A program made the position numbers and the translations under genes. Positions 60,401-64,000 of a DNA stretch of 64,000 nt are shown one piece after another. The notes under the pieces were generated by a model. The model searched no databases and was not told the origin of the DNA. It worked only from the letters and a program-made list of their open reading frames with translations. Each line of letters opens with the position of its first letter. Position 1 is the first letter of the stretch. The stretch comes from Hanleya hanleyi (lineage: Eukaryota > Mollusca > Polyplacophora > Lepidopleurida > Hanleyidae). The stretch is taken from contig JAVTVY010018926.1 in assembly GCA_036873755.1 (NCBI GenBank), positions 1 to 64,000 of the forward strand, given 5' to 3'.

Positions 60401-63400
60401 TAGTGTATTTGTTACATTATTCAAGTGCATAGCTTGTAGAGGTACTTCGAAAAAAAATACTTTAATAACATGGCAACTATTGAATAAAGCAGAAACGCTG
60501 AATGCCGTCAGAGCAGAATTGAAAGTACGCGTACATTGTACATTTAAGATAACCGTTGTGACACTCGATGTATTTCAAGAGACGCAGTATCAGACGGCAT
60601 GTACATTTCACCTGTCTAAATTGATCAGAGAATACTCTCCGCAGGTTTGTGAAGACAGGTCGGATATATTTCGCATTTTATGAAATAGACAGGATAGCGG
60701 CAATACAGCCCGCGTACAAAGTGACGTTGCCTTACGACCATTACTACACACCTGCACGGCTAGCAATTGAACTGGTTGCAGTAAAATAAAGTTAAATTTG
60801 GTTCATTTATTCAAGGTGCGTTGTGAACATTTAAGATATCGAATGAGTGTCTGTCTTGTTAAGTTTCGATCTCATAATAATGGAGTAGCACAGGACAGTA
60901 TACAGTTCAAACACGTCTTTCAGTATATAGTCAGATATAGGTAGGTTGTAATAAAGTATAAAGTAGCAAATCTAACACCACGGCAACTAATAAGTGCCAT
61001 CAATAAAGTTATATCATGGAATTGGAAAGTACTTGTACTAACATCGAAGATACTTGACTGTTTGAAACTTGTATTTCCAAAGAGCATGGCATACCAAGGA
61101 ATACATGCGTCCGGGAAAACCAATCATGGTCACAATTTCCCAGTTGAGTGTCTTTTCCATGGTTCGTCTGGTTTCGAACGAAATTTTAGGACGAGTTCAG
61201 CACCCAGAGTGCGAATTCTGGTTTTACATTTAGTTTCGTGGCGCATCTCATACACAACCTTCTCCATTTGTGATCGTATATGTCTGAGCTGTGGTGGAAG
61301 GTCAGTTTTTATGGACAGCTTTTTAGGGTTCCCCGCAAGATTTTTTGCAGCCCCCAGTATAGCGTCACGGTCCCATGTCGTCGCTGTAGTGATGATAATG
61401 CATGGGGGTCTAATTTCTTTCTCGATCGTGCCGGGTGGGTGGGGTAGTCTACGTGATAGTCGGTGGCAAGCAACCAGTGACATATTCTCCACAATTTCCT
61501 GGTCTAGTTTGAGATCTTATCGGAAAATTTTTCTCACAACTTCATACGAATTTTCACGACCTCCCGTAGATAAAGGAATGCCATAAATACGTAAGTTTCT
61601 GTTGCGATCATGTATTTCAAGGGCAATAAGTTGATCTTGAAGAGATTTGATCTTCTCCTCGTAATCTGCCCTAAGTTTTGGTATATAATTCTGTTATTTC
61701 ATTAGATTGGAAATTCAATGTCTCGGTGTGGGCTTCCACAGTTGTTTTTAACTCACCATGTTTTTAACATCTGCTAGGACATTGTCGATTTTTTGGCTTA
61801 GCCTCTCCTCGAGACCCAGAAGCAAGGTTTCAATGTTAGTTGATTTCGCCATGTCGATTTCACCTGGGTCAGATTGGCTTAATCGCACGGAGTCTAATGC
61901 TGAATGGTCGCTAGGAGTTGCAGTATTTTCACACACCTGATCAGCTTGGGCACTACGCAAATAAGACGGTGCTTCAACGGAATTAATTTTGACTTTTTTA
62001 GTCTGATGGGCAGATTTGCGTTTCACTTTGCTAGACATCTACAGTAATTCCAATCCCCAGAAGAGCCTAGTAGAAGGTAGCCACAATGACAGATCCAAAA
62101 ATACAAAATGGCGCACTTGACCAACTGCCTTTGTTCTCCTCACCGACGTTCAATTTCTTCGGAAAAGTCCATGAAATATGAGTTTTTTCCTCATACCAAG
62201 TTCACAGCTCTGTTCATGGTGCCGATTAATATCGGATTGATGGCATATTCATAATCCAACCGGGGGAAAACCAGAAAAAACCAGAAAATTTTCAGCTCAC
62301 ATTCTTGCTACAACAGCCGCCCTTGCAACGGATCATGGGACAGTGAATGTCTGTCAGGCACTAACTGTCGGGTTAGAACTGTATGATTGGTAAAGTGATA
62401 ATATTGATACGAACCACAGCGAGAAATGCAATCCCCGTAAGAACAAGTTTTGTTAGGTTAATTCATGTACTCTGTGGTGACAATGATGGCTGTGATACGG
62501 AGCCAGCGTGAAACACACGACCGCCGAGAGACAATATACGTCTGCCAGTTACTGTCAGATAACTACTCTAAACAAAGGTCGAAGGAACGAGGAAAATTAT
62601 GTAAGCGTATAGTGTATGACACCTACCACGTGACAGCCGAAGGTGTACATTCATGTATCCACCTATATATTTATCAATAATCTTATATGATGGCTCTGTA
62701 ATCTCTGAGCGTACGGAGGCGCTGATGGCTGTTTCACTTCCACTGTCAACAGACTTTATATGGTATTTGCGAAAAGGACAGACCCAAGGCATCCATTGGC
62801 TGTCGTGACTCATCTAAGCTGTCTAACCGAAGACACGACTTCAGCATTCTATTATATTAATTAGGACTTTGGATTGTGGACGCTGAAATTCCTCAATCTA
62901 CGCCGGCTGAATATTGAATGACGCACTAGACGCTTGTATTTCAAATCCTTATTGTTGAGGAATTAAATTTACGATAATTAAAAAAACACAACTATAATTC
63001 AAAGACAAAAACGTTTACTAATTTTCATTGATGTTGGAGTGTCTTATGACATAATACTCGCGTACTTTTCAAAATGACTGCATCTCAGTAAGGCCTTCTT
63101 TATGATCTTTCGTACGAGACAATATAAGTCGAAAGGACATTGTCCCGTCGCGGACTTAGGTGTCGTAATCTCCATTGTGCTCAGTAACTGACAAAGAGTA
63201 CTAACATGGGAGTAACTGATGGGCAGTTACCGACCCTTCTTAGCCTTGTAGCACTCCGTTTCACAATTTTCAGTTTAGCTAATGGAACTCCTATAGACTA
63301 CTAACATGGGAGTAACTGACAGGCAGTTATTTCCTCTTCGTGACAAAGTAAGTACCGTATCACTGGAGTCCTTGTTCCAATTTTCCATTATAACTACCAT

Positions 63401-63917
63401 GGTGTACTTCCCGAACATAGACCTTGTAATTTACTGTTTGTCCGAGCGATTAACTCTAAGGTATGTTTTTAACTTCTTTGTAGACTAAACTGCTAAATTA
63501 TACCCAGGCACAATAAACATACATAAAGCACGTGTTGAAAATCACAATTCACGAGTTGGCGATGTAATTAAATCACATCAAGCAATTGTATTACTGTCAC
63601 CGTGGTATTGGAGTGTCATTTGTTACTTCTTCTGTTTTCGTTCATTATCTTTCCAGAAAGTTGCCTATACCTTCCCCCGTAATAATACTCTAATGGATGA
63701 GTCTATCGTGAGAGGTTGTTCTCCATCCTGTTCACTGAAAGATTCCCCAGCGAACTGTACTGTGGAAAAACGAGGCTGTGTGAAAAGACATTGTTGCCAG
63801 GATAAGGATTTGTGTAATGGTGCACAGAACCAGATATCAAGATGGCCGCCATATGGGCTTTACCTATTATTATTCTCTGTGTGGTTTTCCTCAACAGCTG
63901 GATGTTGGCATGTTTAA
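48386..63917 (+). CDS. Ly6/uPAR-type three-finger gene, three exons (join)
   Basis: Join of 48,386-48,446, 54,155-54,267 and 63,657-63,917. Splice borders are gtaagt, tttcag/gttagt and ctttccag, with phases 1 and 0, giving one uninterrupted frame of about 144 residues. Order: a Met-rich hydrophobic signal peptide of about 20 residues, then a three-finger domain with 12 cysteines. These start with the family's LMCWQC, continue through DNC, RQC and SYC, and end with HCCQDKDLCN. A GPI-type tail follows (polar spacer, then YGLYLLLFSVWFSS). Twelve cysteines is one pair more than the usual ten. Ly6 proteins are surface or secreted modules that bind receptors or matrix; the ligand cannot be inferred here. 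Intron 2 holds a LINE and degenerate exon-2-like units. Expression is unproven. If exon 3 is an assembly duplicate, the true partner could be the copy at 30,746. Confidence 0.8.
48948..49470 (-). repeat. dispersed repeat family A, long inverted copy
   Basis: Minus-strand copy with the family's right end at 48,948 and an extended left part up to about 49,470. The extended part includes complements of CGCCTCCACTCAAA, GGCGATACAT and the CATGTACTTCAAGATCC/GTTCATATGAAC region. It lies inside intron 1 of the Ly6 gene, facing the copy at 51,125. Confidence 0.85.
50111..50288. mobile_element. 178-bp MITE-like hairpin with TA flank
   Basis: Near-perfect inverted repeat: arms of about 75-80 bp begin ACAGGAGGACGGTAACTCCG and end GGAGTCACCTTTTCTCCTGT, with CAATATTTCGACATATATTT and its complement near the centre and a loop of about 20 bp. 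The element is bounded by TA on both sides (TA-CAGGAG and CTCCTG-TA), as in Tc1/mariner-type MITEs. A pre-miRNA is less likely because the arms are so long and continuous. Confidence 0.8.
51125..51527 (+). repeat. dispersed repeat family A, long direct copy
   Basis: Starts at AGCGCCTCCACTCAAA, passes GGCGATACATATGGCATGCT, ATCCGGGGTTAGGGGCC, TGTTCATATGAACAGGCAC and CAGGAACCAGCCTATGTTTA, and ends ACTAGACGCTTGTATTTAC. Together with 48,948-49,470 it forms an inverted pair around 1.65 kb of intron 1. Confidence 0.85.
51528..54154. other. end of Ly6 intron 1; no other gene recognised
   Basis: AT-rich with a C16-19 run at about 53,395. No known domain is found in the short frames of either strand. 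Confidence 0.45.
54155..54267 (+). CDS. Ly6 gene exon 2
   Basis: After the acceptor atttcag, the exon gives SVNTLMCWQCIADNC, then DMDPSENYKATKRQ and CPSGSYCQ, ending at gttagt. It supplies five cysteines and the first finger. Phase 1 in and phase 0 out match exons 1 and 3 exactly. Degenerate units derived from it follow immediately downstream. Confidence 0.85.
54290..54442 (+). pseudogene. degenerate Ly6 exon-2-like units left of the LINE
   Basis: A first unit (about 54,292-54,375) keeps AATTGTGATACGGACCCC, GTGAGAACTAAAGGCCAC and GCTGTTACTGCCAGGTTA. A second starts at about 54,389 (TAATTATGATAAGGACCCC, ACACGGCCACGGAGAGACAA) and is cut by the LINE 3' end at about 54,443. Its missing right part appears at 62,345. 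The spacing is about 100 bp. A stop (GAGAACTAAAGG) and lost cysteines make the units non-coding. Confidence 0.8.
54706..57866 (-). pseudogene. LINE ORF2 (APE endonuclease plus RT), copy 2
   Basis: Start and motifs are as in copy 1. The endonuclease part (57,866 to about 57,150) is followed by a 1-nt deletion in a T run at 57,147-57,150 (four T against five in copy 1), which shifts the frame to 57,117-54,706. The 803-codon remainder covers the end of the endonuclease (LMGDFNIDLF with a shifted start, TDHFLVF), the linker, and a full RT with NYRPISILPCFSK, GVPQGSILGPILF and FADD at 55,525-55,536. Motif A again has Tyr for the catalytic Asp (codon 55,795-55,797, YLSKAFDTVNH). The C-terminus is complete here (GPREWNKLPSTIKSI to IKEHLA). 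The frameshift and the shared Tyr make it inactive. Confidence 0.93.
58551..61080 (-). repeat. tandem monomers between LINE ORF1 and ORF2, copy 2
   Basis: Anchors CATGTACATTTCAC lie at about 58,551, 58,930, 59,325 and 60,598 (380, 395, and about 413 bp once the 861-bp TIR element is removed). Unit content is as in copy 1. The stretch 57,867-58,550 next to ORF2 is single-copy within the element. Confidence 0.8.
59435..60295. mobile_element. non-autonomous TIR element nested in the LINE, copy 2
   Basis: The 861-bp counterpart of 26,520-27,379, with inverted runs of ATTTGCCCTTC motifs and CGGTCAATAC on the left and CGGTC on the right flank. It was present before the segment duplicated. No ORF. 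Confidence 0.8.
61130..62038 (-). pseudogene. LINE ORF1 (coiled coil, RRM and CTD type), copy 2
   Basis: Same protein and same frameshifts as 28,215-29,126. It is one codon shorter near residue 26 (SYLRS against SYYLRS). It ends RHSTGKL. The N-terminal coiled-coil part and the CTD part are each open, but the joining RRM region is split. Confidence 0.82.
62339..62565 (+). pseudogene. degenerate Ly6 exon-2-like units right of the LINE
   Basis: The first piece (GAATGTCTGTCAGGCACTAA, CTGTCGGGTTAG) is the continuation of the unit cut at 54,443. Two further units begin near 62,395 and 62,483, the latter keeping GATACGGAGCC, GACCGCCGAGAGACAAT and CAGTTACTGTCAG. All are non-coding. With those at 54.29-54.44 kb they make about four degenerate units after the real exon 2. 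Confidence 0.78.
62857..62941 (+). repeat. dispersed repeat family A, short copy
   Basis: Duplicate of 29,945-30,030 within the segmental duplication. Right end only (ACTAGACGCTTGTATTTC). Confidence 0.8.
63657..63917 (+). CDS. Ly6 gene exon 3 (fingers 2-3 and GPI-type tail)
   Basis: After ctttccag the exon opens in phase 0 with KVAYTFPRNNTLMDESIV and supplies seven of the domain cysteines (RGC, PSC, ANC, RGC, HCC, LCN). The tail NQISRWPPYGLYLLLFSVWF then leads to the stop after GCWHV. The CC-x4-LCN ending is diagnostic of Ly6/uPAR. The tail fits a GPI-attachment signal, whose cleavage would remove the last, unpaired Cys. Length 261 bp, including the stop. Confidence 0.87.
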   Translation, partial: KVAYTFPRNNTLMDESIVRGCSPSCSLKDSPANCTVEKRGCVKRHCCQDKDLCNGAQNQISRWPPYGLYLLLFSVWFSSTAGCWHV

Positions 63918-64000
63918 TATTTAAATGTCATGTGACAAAGGAGAGTATAGTATACTAGAGTGTATCGTGCGATATACTACGTTGCAGCTAAATGACCTTT

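Larger units (their letters stand above)
54438..62349 (-). mobile_element. LINE with both ends, copy 2
   Basis: Minus-strand non-LTR element spanning about 7.9 kb (about 7.0 kb without the nested TIR element). From 5' to 3': about 300-bp leader (62,338-62,039), ORF1, about 2.4 kb of monomers and leader, ORF2, a 240-bp 3' UTR, and an ATTC tail at 54,443-54,463. The flanks GACAATGAATG (54,438-54,448) and GACAGTGAATG (62,339-62,349) are a probable 11-bp target duplication. The insertion site is inside a Ly6 exon-2-like unit. Both ORFs are damaged. Confidence 0.88.
54846..64000. repeat. segmental duplication, copy 2
   Basis: Direct repeat of 21,392-31,099, offset about 33.46 kb at the left and 32.91 kb at the right; the difference is mainly the 523-bp extra segment in copy 1. 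It reaches the end of the window. Small differences include a 12-bp repeat loss near 58,437, a 9-bp loss near 58,590 and scattered substitutions. Confidence 0.95.

Noticed and set aside
1..64000. tRNA, rRNA, riboswitch or prokaryotic features
   Set aside because: None could be recognised on either strand, and the window has eukaryotic gene structure.

Overview
This is eukaryotic nuclear DNA from an animal. There are no operons; coding sequence lies in small phase-matched exons with GT/AG borders, and most of the window is transposable-element and satellite sequence. The mix of multi-SRCR receptor exons, a Ly6/three-finger gene with a GPI-type tail, a Crypton recombinase, a Penelope-like element and APE-type LINEs, plus a gtgagtgagtgag repeat at 37.62 kb, fits a marine lophotrochozoan, most likely a mollusc. 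The species cannot be read from the sequence.

Layout. (1) 1-5.3 kb: four minus-strand exons of a scavenger-receptor cysteine-rich (SRCR) gene, two exons per domain. Their intron phases match, but one exon, possibly two, carries a frameshift. (2) 7-18.5 kb: repeats and dead elements. These are clusters of short palindromes, a TIR-bounded element holding about 13 copies of a 169-bp satellite, a Penelope-like RT relic, a satellite of about 175 bp, a 5'-truncated LINE on the minus strand, a 151-bp triplication, and an ETS/NRF1-like promoter upstream of a 69-codon ORF. (3) 19.7-21.3 kb: a broken Crypton tyrosine recombinase. (4) 21.4-31.1 kb and 54.85-64.0 kb: two nearly identical direct copies of a segment of at least 9.2 kb. 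Each holds a LINE (ORF1, tandem monomers, a nested TIR element, EN-RT ORF2), decayed Ly6 exon-2-like units and an intact Ly6 last exon. (5) 33.6-50 kb: three diverged tandem blocks, each carrying a Ly6 first exon. Two of these exons have nonsense codons and the third is intact.

The main host gene found is a three-exon Ly6/uPAR-type gene on the plus strand: 48,386-48,446, 54,155-54,267 and 63,657-63,917. Its phases join cleanly (1, then 0) and predict about 144 residues: signal peptide, 12-cysteine three-finger domain and GPI-type hydrophobic tail. Intron 2 (9.4 kb) contains a run of degenerate exon-2-like units of about 100 bp, and the LINE is inserted inside one of them. The locus looks like birth-and-death evolution of a Ly6 cluster by block, exon and segment duplication with repeated transposon insertion. 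I found no tRNA, rRNA, CRISPR or other clearly new system. The most unusual structures are the Ly6 exon array split by the LINE, the LINE's repetitive spacer between ORF1 and ORF2, and the palindrome clusters. All identities and boundaries were judged by eye.
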